Position numbers and translations under genes: made by a program. Under the pieces are notes generated by a model. That model searched no databases, was not told the DNA's origin, and worked only from the letters and a program-made list of their open reading frames with translations. Below are positions 45,821-59,142 of a stretch of 64,000 nucleotides of DNA, one piece after another (within the stretch, counting starts at the first letter, position 1; the number at the start of each line of letters is the position of its first letter). The stretch comes from Poecilobothrus nobilitatus. Lineage: Eukaryota; Arthropoda; Insecta; Diptera; Dolichopodidae. The stretch spans positions 48,565,445 to 48,629,444 of the forward strand of contig OX352772.1 of the NCBI GenBank assembly GCA_947095535.1. The letters are read 5' to 3'.

Positions 45821-48800
45821 TACATATTGTACTTATATCTATGCATGATATTCTTTTGTTGATGACATAAAATTAAAACGGTAAAATTTTTGTTTGCACA
45901 TTCATTATTAATCTTATGTTTGTTTTGTATTTGTTTATTATTTTTTGCTTCTAATATTTTTGAATGAAAAAAAAAAAATGTACATTACACAATAATGTAA
46001 ATGGATGTATGTATGAATGAATGCACATATGTATGTATTTAATTTCATTGCTTATTATTGTTATTGAATAAAATAAAAAGTTGTTAAATTATTAGAAGTT
46101 ATTTTGCTTTGATATAAATTATTATGTAAAAAATCTATAAATTTTGGCATTGTACTTTTCGTGTAGTGGCGGTCGGTCCTGTGGTTGAGACAGCTGATTT
46201 TTTTTTTTGAGATTGTTAAACAAATTCAAGTAACAAATCTAAAAATTTTGTAATCTCAAAATAAAAATATAAACGATTAAAGGATTAGTTCAGTTTTTTT
46301 TTGAATTCCTTTATTCCTTCTTTGCATATGAAATTAATGCAAAACCTAAAACTGAATAAAAAAAAAAAAAAGATTTGAGACTATTATAGCACATTATTAT
46401 CAGTTGCCCATAAATAGGCCAGACAAAATGGTTTCGTTGGTTAAGCTTAGGAAAAATGAATAAAAAAAACAAATTTAGAGGAAGGAATTTTTTTTTCATT
46501 TGTCTCCTGCTTTTATAAACTTTCAACTTTTCAGATATTAAAGATATTCCAACGATTTCTGACTTGTTGTGTATTGTAAGGACTATTTTAAAGAAAAAGT
46601 TTGGTACCCAACGATTATTATATGAAACAGAATTTTTTATGGTAATTTTTTCCAACAAATCCTCGCATACATTCTTTTAAATCTCAGTTTTTTTTTATGT
46701 GCACTAAGTTGGTTCGTTGGTTGGTTGGTTAAACGTATGAAGTGTTTTTTTTTTTTTATATGAGTAGATATTTAAGTGTTCAGTCGTGAGATAAATTTTA
46801 ACAAATAAACTTTACATAGATGTTGCAAGTTAGGTATATGTATGTATGTACATATATTTGAAAATATTAGATTCATTTATTAACTTTGAAAGAAAAAAAA
46901 CAAAACCAGCGCATATTATATGGAGTATAGTAAAACAAAATGTTTATTAGGTTATAGACTAAGGTAATGTAAGACTGAACGTATAGGTCATGACTATAGT
47001 AGGATAAATTTTTTGAATTCTTTAAATTTTAAAATATATAATTTTCTTTTCATACCAACCAATATAAAATGTATAGACAAATATGTTAAACAGTTTTAAT
47101 GTATTTAATTGGCTGAAAAAAAGTTGCTTATCACTAGAAAGAATCACATTATTAAGAGACTACAAAAGGAAGCTACAACTACTAATCATATTTAAATGCG
47201 GCAAGATTAAGAGTTGCTGTCATCACTTTTTTTTTATTATTGGTGTCAGCCGGAATTCAATAGATATTTTTGTCTGTTTACCAGTTGATATTTATGAATA
47301 TATTTTGAAGTGGTAAATATGTTCACTGATTAACGAATATATGAGATTGTTTCCATTAGTTTAGAAAAGCTTTTTTTTTTGTAAATTGTTTCACTGAAGT
47401 TAGGTTTATGTTGGATCTAGAAGTAACGCTTTAGTTTTCTTCTCTAGATGCAGTCTTAATGCAGTCTTCAAAAGAATATCCATAATAAAATTTGAGTTTG
47501 AGATAAAAAATTATGTAAAATATTTTGGTTTAGTACAATTTTACTAAATTTGACTTTCTCTCTATATTTTAACTAATATTTACTTTAATATTTTGTTTCT
47601 TTTTCTTGATTATTTTAATTAGAGTTAAGAATTATTTTAAAAATATTATAAAAAAATAAATACACCTACTAAAAAATTGACTTCTTTTTATTTTCATACT
47701 ATTCAATTATTTGACATTTGATTTTGTACAGAAAGCGAAAAAGTTTAGCAGTTAAACAACTTTTTCCATGACTGCGAAAATACTACGTTTATTGTAAATA
47801 CTTTCAAAGAATTTATTTTATTTCAATTTAACTTTGACAATTGGATGAGTGTAGAGAGCGAACAAAAACATTTATTCTAGATGCAGCTTTAATCTTTATT
47901 TACATTTTATGATTGAATTTTTGAAGAACTCCTTAATTCATTATAATTGAACTCGAATTTTTTTCTAAAAATTCCTTGTAGAATGTCAAGGTTTAACTTG
48001 TCATTTGGCCCAAAAAATGATCATAAACATTACATCTATTTTGTATTCTTTCATTGTACAACAAAAATCTATTTAAAAAAGAAAAAAATTCAAAATACAA
48101 AGATGTTGTATTTATTAAAAATATAACTATCGAACGCACAAATTGTATTTTATAAAACACATTCCTCCATTATCCTTCTATTTTATTTGACTTTTTTCTA
48201 TTTTTATTCTGAGGCAACTAAATCTAATTTACGAAATTGGTATATCCAGGATAAAAAAAAAAAAAAAAATTTTTTTGAAAGTAAATGATTGTTATTTTAG
48301 TTTAAAAATTGTATCGCCATATCAAATGTTCTGTAACAAGTTTATGATCTGTATTGTATTAATAGTTCACCTTGCTAGTCGCCAGATAAGCCATATTTAT
48401 TCGCTTGAATAAATTCATCGTCCTATTACAACTCAATTCTACAATCTATTTGTAATGAACTTTTAAGGATATACATATTCAATATATGTATATATGTATA
48501 AATGATTGTAATAGTACTAAACTATTCTATTATGTTCTTTATAGAAAGTATAGAAAAGAATAACAAGAAAACAGTGTCTGTTCATTGTCCATCTATAATT
48601 GCGGCAATACATAATTCTGAGAAAAGTTAAAATTAAAACAAAAAAAAAAAAAACAAAAAAAAACAAAAAAAACAAAACAGCGTAATATTGACGTCTATTT
48701 TGGAACGCAAATTTCCTTCTATATAAAATTCGCCTTCAAAATTCTTGTAATAATAATTTAATTCTCATACTCTTAAATATACCAACAATAAACAACTGGA

Positions 48801-49824
48801 ATAGACAAATATACTATCGTTATGTTATTTTTATTTTACTGGCCTCAGATGTACTGGTTGGTGTAACTGATAGATAGATAGAAAATGTTTTCCGTGTTGG
48901 TTACCCAACTTAATATCCAATCTGATCATTTCAGTTGTCCAGTTCATTTATTTGGCATTTTGTTTTTTTTTTTATATTAACGGTGAAATTTGACGCCGCG
49001 ACGCATTTATTAAAGTGTGTCGTTTCTAAGTTTAACATCTTATAAAAATTTATTTTGTTTCTCCTTCCTCTACTTTTTTTTTTTGTTGTTGTCGTCCCAT
49101 TTAATTGGTATGAATGGATTGGATTTAGTTTTGATTTCTTTACGGAAAAAAAAGAAGTAAAAATTAAAAGCAGTAAATGGTGATTTTTAATGCAAATTTT
49201 TATGAGTTTTTATTTTAGTATTTATATAGTTAAAGGGAGAAAGGATTCATAAATGAATTAAAGGGTTTGGTCTTTGTGATGATGTGATTATTAAAAATAT
49301 AATTTCTATATATAATTTTGTTGTTGTTGTTTTGATGACATCTTTTCAAGTTTAAACATAAATTTTTATGTTTTAAGACTGAATCATTATGACTTTATTA
49401 TGTCGAAAATTATTAATGTTCAAAAGGAGAATTTTATCAATAAAAAAAAAAACAAAAAAAAGACAACTATTTAATGATTTAGAAGAATATTGTAATTAAA
49501 ATATATTGAGTGAAAATAAATGATTTTAAAATTTCAAAAATTTGATAGGACAAAGAAAATTTTTTTTTATATAATTTGAATTTTATTTTGTTGTATAAAT
49601 ATTTCATTATTTGAAAAAATTATAATTGTTTTTAGAATATTAAATTATATACGTTTGAATAAATTTATTTATTTTTTTGTTTTAAATCCTAATCATGCAT
49701 ATACCTATAGTTTATATTGAGAGATGACTATTACTTTGAACGAAAATTTTTATTTGACTTAATGATTGCCTTCAAATTAACTTAAAAGCAAATCAATAGA
49801 TAACCAAATCAAACGAACTCTATA
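45821..49824. other. AT-rich non-coding stretch, no gene seen
   Basis: Open frames at 46311-46658 (-, across poly-A/T) and 47083-47316 (+) show no recognisable domain. A pure A/C low-complexity run lies at 48639-48678. I see no RNA gene or element. Confidence 0.55.
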
Positions 49825-50640
49825 TCCAAAATAAATATAAACAAGGTAGAATGTAAAATCAAAGGTTTTTAAAGTCGAACATTTACCAAAAAACAATAAA
49901 AACAATTTATAATACTGCGAGTTGTATCCAATCTTGTAATTTTTCTTATGTATGAGAAAATTGTGAAAAATCTGAAATCCTTTCTTCAATATTTAGGAAA
50001 CCCTATAGGAGAAAACTTGTCAACACGTCATATAAAATTATAAAATTTTAGTGTTTTATTTTAAAAAAATTTGTGTAGGTGTCTAAGTTATAGGTGTTTA
50101 AAAATAGGACATTTTAATTTTTAACCCTTAATTAGTAACTCTTAAACAGGGGAAGGTACATATTTTTAAAGCAATACTTTATATTTGTTCTACAGGATAT
50201 TCCTTAATTTCTAGGCTTTTAATTTCTTTCTAGGAAACAAAATCTTAAAAAAAATTTGTTGTCACATAACGGTGTATTAAAATATTAAATTACAAGAAAT
50301 TGTTGTAATTTTGATGTTAATTTTTCAAGCAAAAATATCCTATCGTTCACCATTTTTAGATTGAAACAATGTTAAGCAGAACTTGATATATACAAATTTG
50401 AAAATTTTAGCGTTTTCAAATTTCAAGGTGCTGTAGCTCTTCAATGGATGAGGCTGCGCAAAAAAAAACTTGTTCCGAAAAATCGAATTTGGGACTTATC
50501 CATGATTAAAATAAAATTAAATTCATTGCTTTAACTTTAACGGTGTAAAAGTTTTGTAAACACACAGAAGAAAAAAATGAAACTAATAAGAATAATTTTT
50601 TCAAATTGTTTTTGGAAAACATGTTAAAAATATTCTGATT
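49825..50640 (+). repeat. Repeat family B, near-complete copy (+)
   Basis: Begins with 'aaacaaggtagaatgtaaaa', paralleling 59593. It continues through 'gtgtctaagttataggtgtt', 'gtcacataacggtgtattaa', 'caatgttaagcagaacttga', 'tgtagctcttcaatggatga' and 'taacggtgtaaaagttttgt'. The cggacgg tract of other copies is replaced by 'acacacagaagaaaa'. It ends 'aaaacatgttaaaaat'. The whole order matches 59583-60425. Confidence 0.82.
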
Positions 50641-51548
50641 CATTTTATGGCAGTATCAACTATAATATAATTAAAATTCAATAATATTGTTTTAACTAAA
50701 AAATTTATATATATGTATTTTTTGTAATATATCTGTCTTTATCTATTTCTATATGTAACGCTATAGTGTTACTGTATAGTATTTTTTCAGCTTTTTTTCA
50801 ATTCATCAAGTTCGCAATTCCGTTTTACATAATATACTCTATAAATTAATTATTTGTGTAATCGTAAGGAAATCTATTACGGACACAAACCCCATCGAGT
50901 TGAACAATTATTACGGATTATACTTAAAAATGTTTTACTTATTCGGAAAACTTAGAAAAGAAACACTTTGATTTTAAATAAAAGAATGAAAAAAAGTAAA
51001 TTAGGATTTTCTTTAACTCAGAATAAAGTGTTTAATAATGAAAAAAGAATTTATATTACTTTCGTCACTTATAGCATGTTAAAAGACTACGTTAGAACAT
51101 TAATAAAATCTTTTATATAATTAAAAATTTAAATTGAATTTTGTTGGATTTTTCTTTTATACAAGTCTTCTAATAAACCTATAAGTGTATAGTTTTCATA
51201 ATTCCAACAAGCAAATGGAATAATTCTGATCAAAAATAATGACATTTACTTTTTGTTCTTTAATTAATAGTTATGGACGTTGCAACTATTAAAGCTGTTC
51301 AATGTTTTAATTAGTTTGAAAAAAACTTTCTAGTATGGTTCAAAATATTCTTATGTTTATCTTACAATGATGATTTTTAGATTTGTTTTATCTTATGATT
51401 CTGTGATGACACTAACTGTTCTGTTTTACACAAACTGAATTGGATCCTGGATGCAATGGCTTATCTCTTAACTTTTTAACTTAACTTTTTTTGACTGATA
51501 AAATGATAAATGTTTTCGATGAAAATGAATGATGAAAAAAAAATTTAG
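50641..51548. other. AT-rich non-coding stretch, no gene seen
   Basis: Nothing recognised. It lies immediately 5' of the truncated reverse-transcriptase pseudogene and carries no upstream part of that element (no endonuclease motif seen). Confidence 0.5.
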
Positions 51549-52485
51549 TTGCCATGCAACCATTTTATTGACTTATCAAAAGCGTTCGACCTTGTTAATC
51601 ATCGTAAACTACTAAATATTTTGAGAGACATTGGTATACGAGGTGTAGCTAACAAATTAATAGAAAGCTATCTTGAAAACAGGCCTCATATATTTAGATA
51701 GAATGGTGTCTACAGTCATGAATTAATAAATAAAATTGGAGTACTACAAGGATCTATATTTGGCCCGAGACTGTATCTATTATACACAAGTAATATAAAA
51801 AATTGCAGTTTCAAATCTATACATACAATATTTACGGTGATGATACGATTTTTATAACAACAGCAAGAACAGAAAAGGAATTAGAAGAAAAAATAAATCA
51901 CGACATGAAGATGTACTTTGAATGGGCTAGCAAAAATGGACTTAGTATAAATATTCAAAAAACAAACTATACCGAAAATAAAGTGCGGCAAAAGAGAGAC
52001 ATTAATATAAATGTAACAATAAACAACATTGATATAAAAAGAGTCGACCATACAAAATATCTAGGCATGGTTATAGATGAAAACTTAAATTATGATTTAC
52101 ATATAAAAAAATTAAAAAAATCTATCGTTCCTATTAAATGCGATAAAAAGAATTGGATATATTAAAGAAAATGTAGCTAAATTAATATTCACAGGATATA
52201 TTCTCGCAAGAATAAGATACAATATAACCAGTTGGAGTCAATGCAACAAATTTCATGTTGAACAAGTTGGAAAAATTATAGTAATTAGAATCTTATTTAA
52301 GATTCACATATTCACAAGATTTAAATATGACCCTTACAAAAAGAGACAATATTCACCATCACAATACACGAGGAAGATATAACCTTGAAGTTCCTAAAGC
52401 GAGTACAACAAAGCAACTAAAGATTCTGAAACACAGTGCCATCACTATTCCGGAACAAATAAAAAATTCTAGTAATATGTATTAA
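51549..52485 (+). pseudogene. Non-LTR retrotransposon reverse-transcriptase pseudogene, 5'-truncated
   Basis: Frame 3 opens after a stop at 51546 and reads '[20 protein letters not shown]', the RT motif with the first catalytic Asp, then [17 protein letters not shown]. There is a stop (TAG, 51699-51701), then GVLQGSIFGPRLYLLYTSN in the same frame. A shift to frame 2 gives NIYGDDTIFI, where the usual (F/Y)ADD has Ala replaced by Gly, and then 'WASKNGLSINIQKTNY' and 'HTKYLGMVID'. Frame 3 resumes at 52149 (RIGYIKENVAKLIF...ILARIRYNITSWS). Frame 1 gives 'HNTRGRYNLEVPKASTTKQL', ending at TAA 52483-52485. An A-run follows at about 52491. Motif order and wording fit the CR1/Jockey-like side of non-LTR elements (inference). 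Endonuclease and N-terminal RT parts are missing, as expected from 5' truncation. Confidence 0.92.
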
Positions 52486-54078
52486 CTTTTAAAAAAAAAA
52501 ATTTAAACTATATTTAGGAGATTTTTTTTTTTTTTTCGCGGACCCTAAAAATAGTCGTTAAAAATGTTTGATATTTTGTTTATACGTTCTTCTTTTGTCT
52601 TACTATTAACACGCTTTTGTAAGTGTTCAAAAAAGCTTTTACAAAAGGATATAGCAATGACCATTTTTAAACATTTTCTTTTAATTATGATAGATTTAAG
52701 CTGTTGATTTGATATTCGTTAATATTAAAAGAAATTTAGAAGATTAATAGAATTTAATTGGTAAAATATCTTTAATTTTAGTTTATAATAGATTAAAATA
52801 TAAAATATCTTTTATTATATTAAATATAATAATGTACATATAAATCAATTATTTTATTAATGGATATCCTTTTTGTTTTATTTATTATTTCTTATAATCT
52901 TTTATAGTTTTATTTCTTTTCTTACTGTAGTTTTAAGAGTTGTTCAAATTTTTAAGGGTCATTTACTTAATATAAATTTAATCTAAAATTATTATAACAA
53001 TAAATATATATAGAAAATATATCTTTTATTTATCTTTATTAAATTGTATATTATTATAATATTGATTTATTAGGTTCTTAATGTATAGTTTTTTTTTTTT
53101 TTTTATTATCTTCTTTTATTCCTTTAATACTACAGTACAGAAGTATAAAAATTTCTTCAAAAACATTTTTAACTTTTATAAAAAAAAAAAAAAAATGCTA
53201 AAACCACCCATGAAAACGGAAGCGTAAACAATTCTTTACGTTGTTACGTTACTTCAATTTCCAAAAAAAAAAAAATAACAACAGTGCAATTTATAAAAAA
53301 AATAAAAAATCAAAATTAAAAGTACGTACTTCCAAGACTATATTTGATATCAAACTATAAATTTATTACAAAGGAAATAAAGGACACTCGGAGAGTGTGT
53401 GTCCTTTTTTAAATAAAAACAAAAAAGAAACAAAAATATTATATTATCCTAGAAAATGCAGGATCAATTAGATAATAAATATTATAAGATATATGAGAAT
53501 AATATATTATTTACAAGATAAAATATAGATGTCCTGTTTTGTATTTATTTTTTTATTTTTTATTTTTTTGGGGTTTTTATTGGCAGAAAGAAAGAATTTC
53601 CAACTGTATTTCCGCAGTATAAATTTTGAAAAAATTATTTTTTTTGTTTTTCTGCAAAACTATAATTTTATTTATTTTTTTTTTTCTTTTTTTTTTTAAA
53701 AAAGTTTTATAATTACATCCTAACTTTGACAATATACAACAAATAAATAACAAACAAACAAAAAAAAAAAAAAACAAATACCAAGTTAAATTTCTTATAG
53801 TTATCAGAATAGCGGTATTACATATTTTGAATTTAATCTTGTGAACCTGTAAAGTGGCCCAATACATATTTTAATAGTGAAGATCAGTGTTGAGGAGTCG
53901 GGAATGAAAACTACCTACTCAAGTCCGATTCCGACTCCTACTTTTTTGTACCTAGAAAATAGGCTCCTACTACGACTCACTGGTTAAAACTGGATAAAGA
54001 GTCGTCATTCTTCAATGAAATTATATTTATATGAAGGTTTATATGTAATCGAAATTTTATTTAAATGTTAGTAAATTA
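52486..54078. other. AT-rich stretch with hairpin and possible hAT end
   Basis: No gene recognised; the open frame at 53577-53867 is low complexity. A hairpin AAAGGACAC / GTGTCCTTT lies at 53379-53407. From 53886, CAGTGTTGAGGAGTCGGGAA resembles the CAGTG-starting, GGAGTCGG-rich ends of some arthropod hAT-type non-autonomous elements, with 'gattccgactcctac' inverted at 53926. No CACTG partner was found downstream. Confidence 0.45.
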
Positions 54079-54425
54079 GTAGAACTATGGGATTTAAATT
54101 TAAATTTTATGTGAAATATTTCAATTACTGGTAAAATCTAAACGAAAATGGAAGAGGACATGTCTTCGATTGTTTAAAAGTTCAGCAGTTGTTAGATTTG
54201 AATTTAATACACTAATATGTGTCTAGGATCTTTTTTAATATTTCTAGAAACTTTTTATAAGAAATCAACTTTATAGAAGTACAGAATTGTGGAATTCAAA
54301 TTTAAGTTTTATGTGAACTATAGTCAATTTTTGGTAAAATCTAAATGAACAAGGAAGAGGACATGTCGTCGATTGTTCAAAAGTTCAGCAGTTGTTGGAT
54401 TTTCATTTAATACACTAATATGTCT
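54079..54425. repeat. Tandem duplication, about 203-bp period
   Basis: Two units start near 54079 and 54281. Both carry 'gtggaattcaaatttaa'-type sequence, 'tggtaaaatctaaa(c/t)gaa', 'ggaagaggacatgtc(t/g)tcg', 'aaaagttcagcagttgtt' and 'tttaatacactaatatgt'. Similarity is high enough for hand alignment over most of the unit. No open frame runs through them. Confidence 0.85.
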
Positions 54426-57400
54426 AGAATTACCATCTATTCTATTCTGTCAATCAACCGAACAAGAAATTTTTTTCAGCTTTATCCTATAGAAAGGTAA
54501 AGCTAATTTTATCACTTGACAATCTATTAGATTACATTTTGAAGCAATAAAATTTAATATTATTCATATTTCATTTTGACGCTGGGCGATTTGATACTGG
54601 GCAAAAACTTCACAATTAATGTTCTCATTTATAAATTTTTTTTGGTTTTAATTCAATTTTATTACATTAGACTTCCTAGGCCGGTGGTAAGTTGGAAATA
54701 GGAATCCCTCTATTTATTCCAAACATCCCTTTCCACTTTTTTAATAATTAAAGGAAATAATTCAATAAACTGGCAGACAGTCAAAAATTTAAGCCAAACA
54801 CTTTGTCTTTTAAAACTTCTTCTGAAAAAACTAAAGTACAACAAAGTAAAGTTTGATCAGTTTATTTTAAATAAAGTGATTGTTGCAATGCGTATATTTT
54901 ATATAAAATAAATATATTATTTTTAATGCATATACATATACATACAAAAAAACTCAATACAATTATTATATTTTAAATAAATAAATTGGTTCTTTGTTGG
55001 ATCCAAAAGAATGCAATTATATGTTTTAAATGGCATTTTACTGACTATTAAATATAGTAACAATTCTTAAGATAAATATTGAAAATTAAAATGTCGAACG
55101 AAATAATAAAAAATGACATATAAAATAGAAAGAAAGAGAGAGATAACAATTGTCTCCTAACAAAGAGTTAGGAGAACAATTACCAAGATGGTGTTATTTT
55201 TTTTGTTTTTTTTTTTTTTTTGGTTTTTTGTATCATTCATATATTAAAAAAAATTATTTGGTCCCGCAATAACTCATCCAGTTTTTTGTGTTATTTTATT
55301 TTGTTTGGTTTTGACTTGGGGTCAGGAAAAAGAACACAATAAAAAAAAAAAAAAAAAATATCCTTTACTTTTTAACTTTTTATATATATATATTTTTTTT
55401 GTTATAGCCCTATTATTTATATTAAATAGTGTCCTTTTTTCTTGGATTCTTGTTAATTTGGTCATTTTATTTTATAAATTTTTTGTGTTCGTTATTGTTG
55501 TTGTTGTTTTATATTATTTTAAAGGATCCGGATGACAACTTTTTCTTATATGATTAATATAATAAAAATGGATTTAATATCAATTTCTTCAATTTAGTTT
55601 CTTGATTATGAAAATTAATTGAAATTTTGACGCCACAAAATAATTTGAAATCATCAATGAATAGGTTATAGTAGCTAAGTGAGTAAATTGATGAGAAAAA
55701 TTCGAATCAATTGTTGTTAAACTAATTTAAATCAGTTTTTATTTTAATTAAAGATCTAATAAATTCTTTTCAAAGTGTTTTAAATCTTGTATTCTGTTAA
55801 ATGTTTCTAAGATCCACATCTGTCTGATTTTTGTTAATAGCAAAGACAAGTACTTATTATAATGCAAAAATTATTTGAGGAAAAATTGTAGCCAAATAAA
55901 TGCGAGAGTTTTATTTAATTATTGAGACAAGAATTGCAATAATAAATATTATGTATTTTTTAAAGATACTTTTGACATATTATGGAAGTCAATATAATCC
56001 TGGTTATTCACAAATAATATGATACAGTTATTATCGGTTTAATAAATGTCTAAGGATATATTCGGAATATACTTTCTAAATATTATAGCAACTGAAGTTT
56101 CTGGCAGCTTGCCAATAAGAAACCAGTTAGGAAAAAAATTAGAAAAAAAAACGTGGTGTTAGATAGGGTGTAGACCACAAAATACTATATCAAGAGTAGC
56201 AGCAGCTGATTTTAACTAATAATATATCGGAGATAGAAAATACAACTGCTCCAAAATAAGTCCGATGAAGATATCTAGTAAGCATCCTATGTTTCTAAGA
56301 GAAATAATAACAAAAACACAAAAAAGGAATTCTTTTTTAAATGTGAACTATTCTATTTTAATTATAGTATGATTCTGGAGCAGTATCAGACTACTATTTT
56401 AAAATTTTCTTTTACTCTTTTCTTCGTTTTTGTTATTCGCACAATGAATTTATTATTTGTAGTTTTATTAATCACTGACATTTATTTTCAGAGAAGTTCT
56501 GCAGAAGGCCTAGGGTTTCAACTTATAAAGAGTATTTTATAATGGTAAAAAGTAAGAAGACATGGAATTATTATTTTGTATGTTCAACTGTTATAGTTAG
56601 CATTTCGTGAACTTAAATTAATCATCACCGTCTTTGAATATCTTAAAATAAGTTTCATGGTACTGAGTTTAATACTTGAGATATTAAAAATAAACGAGTA
56701 TTTTGACAGTTAATGTAGAAAAAAGGAAGTTTTTACACAAACAAAATACTACTGGTGCTAAAGATTTACTGAACAATTTAATTTGTCGAAAACTTTTCTT
56801 CTATCCTATTAAAATAAGGTACGAAATACAAAAAGTAAAAAATTCGACGTTCTATTTTTTTATTTTTTAAATCTAAATTAAATTTTATTTTGGAAGAACT
56901 TAATAAAAAATAAAAAAATCAAAATAAATAAGAACATATTAAGAAGAAAAGGTTTTTATCTATTTTGTTTGAATGTTTACATAATGGTTTGCCACTACTG
57001 TGGCCAAACTCTTATTTATGGCATCTTTTTTCAATATAAATTTTTTTTTTGCTTATTTTTCTCTTCAAATTTGTAATATTGAAGACCTTTTTAACTTAAT
57101 TCCATTGATTTAAATTTAAAAGAGAATTTTTTTTTAAATATAAGAAGAAGAAATAAAAAACAATAGAATTGGATCAATTTGATTAAAATATTAAATGTTA
57201 GAAAATGAATACTACTATCTATATATAAATGTCTATATACATATGTGTTAAAACATTCCTATTAAAACATTCTATTTAACTCCTCATCTTAGTTTTTCCA
57301 TAGGTTTAAATTGTAAATTAAAATCAGATATAATTCAACCGAAAAGGTGCTACTTTTTAATAAAGTTTTAATACGGATTCAAAAAAAAATTGTCATCTGC

Positions 57401-57775
57401 TTTTATTATTATTTTAAGGATAAACCGAAATTTTCAAAGGACATATTTAGGTTAGTTTTTTGTTTTTTTTTTTAATAGAAAGGGATGTGTGATTGTTTTT
57501 ACAAGTTACACATATTTATACTCAATTTTTTTAAAATATTTTATTCTAATTAATTGAATTAGATTTAACTGATAGGACACCTCTTTTTCGAACATATGTA
57601 TAGATTTTGAATAAATAAAATTCATTTGTTGTTGATTAATATTGAGTAATTGTGTTTTATCTTTAGGATTTAGGAAATTACAGAGCAAAATAATAATAAG
57701 TTTTTATTATCATTTTCATTTAATACATTTTTTCAGGAAATTTTTATATGCAAGTAGTAATATGGAAAATGATTT
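54426..57775. other. AT-rich non-coding stretch, no gene seen
   Basis: Nothing coding recognised over 3.3 kb; the frame at 55305-55535 crosses poly-A and AT runs. A hairpin with one bulge lies at 55148-55181 (AATTGTCTCCTAAC / GTTAGGAGAACAATT). Confidence 0.55.
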
Positions 57776-57946
57776 GAAGCCTCAGTCGATGAGTGGTTAA
57801 ACACATGGCTAATTAACCGAGAGGTTGCTAATTCAAATCCCTCATAGATTTGAAGCGTTCTTGATGACTTCTCTTACGCTAGAAGATGCACTATGAATTT
57901 AGACTTTATGGGCATTGGCCCAGTGTTCATCAAAAAAAAAAAAAAA
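57776..57946 (+). mobile_element. Second SINE type, with tRNA(Leu/Ser)-like head
   Basis: The head 'cagtcgatgagtggttaaac', then GGCTAATTAACCGAGAGGTT and the B box ATTCAAATCCC (about 57831-57841), has the long-variable-arm layout of class II tRNAs. The A-box region is changed (GATGAGTGGTTAA). A non-tRNA body of about 95 bases ('agcgttcttgatgacttctc', 'cattggcccagtgttcatc') is followed by an A14 tail at 57933-57946. It shares no sequence with the family at 45613. No clear target duplication was seen, and no other copy lies in the window. Confidence 0.75.
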
Positions 57947-59142
57947 CTATTTATTTTAAATTCGAGTTTAAGAAGTCTTCAGAACTTTTAAATTGAGTTT
58001 AAAGTTTAAGATCAGCTAAAGACAGACTTCAAACATGAGTACAAGGTTTTTTATTAAATGAAAACTTGAAAAACTTAAATTAATTATTACTTCAAAATTG
58101 TGTTGATGGAAAATTGAATAGAAAAAGGTTAAATAAACAAAAGAGATCGTAACTGGAACACATGTCAATAATCGAAAAATTTATTAGCTTTAAAGTTAAA
58201 AATATAATTAAAAGTTGTACAAGATTTTTAAGAATTTTTTTTTTGTTGATGAATAAGTTATAATGAGTTATTTAATGTTTATCCCAATTCAATGTTTCCA
58301 TATCCATTCCCTATCCTTTTCTATCCCTACTCCTTAGCCAATATACTGTGTTCGCAGGTAAGGGTTTCATCCCATTATATTGGCTAAAGGGAAGCTGGGT
58401 TTAGTCAGTAAGACTCTGACACTACCAAAGGGGAAATTCTTGGTGTCTTTGGAAGATTCTCAACTCCCTTAGGAAAAATAAAAAGACAAATATTTTACTT
58501 GTACAACCAAAATAAAAAAATAATAATTAAAATTTATGTGTTTAGTATATGTTTAGTGACAGGAAAAAAATTTTCATGATTTCTAAGATCTTTTACAACA
58601 CCATTATATCAGATGATTATTAAACTAATTGAAAAATATGTGATTCTTTCGTCAGGTTATACACTATATCATCTCTTGTCCTACTTGTCAATAACTCATT
58701 ATGAGAACAACAATATTGTTTTTTCAATGGACGTCGACTAATTCCCAGGTAAAGCCGCTAGTGTTTTATATATCATTTATTTTTATCATTTATTAAGTAT
58801 TATTACTGGTATCACGTAGCTTCCTAACTTAGAATATACATTGTTTATAATGCAAACAAATTCAGTAATTTCTTTTAGTATTACTCATGCATCATAATTC
58901 TTTTGTTGAAGTCGCGATAGTTGAGTATCACATTATTTTGGTAACCAGCTAATGCTATGAAATTTTTTAATAGAATTTTTGAAAACTGTTAGAAGTACTA
59001 AAATTAAAAGATTAAACTTGATGTCAAAATGAATAGTTAGTCTATATGCACCAATAAAAAACAATAAAGAACAAACGTACTCACTTTCAGATCCTTACAA
59101 CAGCATTAGTAAAAATAAACACAATATTATGACAGAATTTGA
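57947..59142. other. Non-coding stretch with structured repeat-like segment
   Basis: From 58330 to 58470 the sequence is markedly less AT-rich. It holds a perfect 12-bp inverted repeat (TTAGCCAATATA 58334-58345 / TATATTGGCTAA 58376-58387), then 'gtaagactctgacactacca' and 'ttcttggtgtctttggaaga'. Such text resembles 3' untranslated ends of retroelements but I cannot name one. The remainder may include the upstream part of the relic at 59143; I recognise no domain. Confidence 0.4.

Noticed and set aside
45604..45846. 80-codon open frame (-)
   Set aside because: Antisense reading of the complete SINE, not a protein gene.
46311..46658. 115-codon open frame (-)
   Set aside because: Spans A/T homopolymers; Phe/Ile/Lys bias with no recognisable motif.
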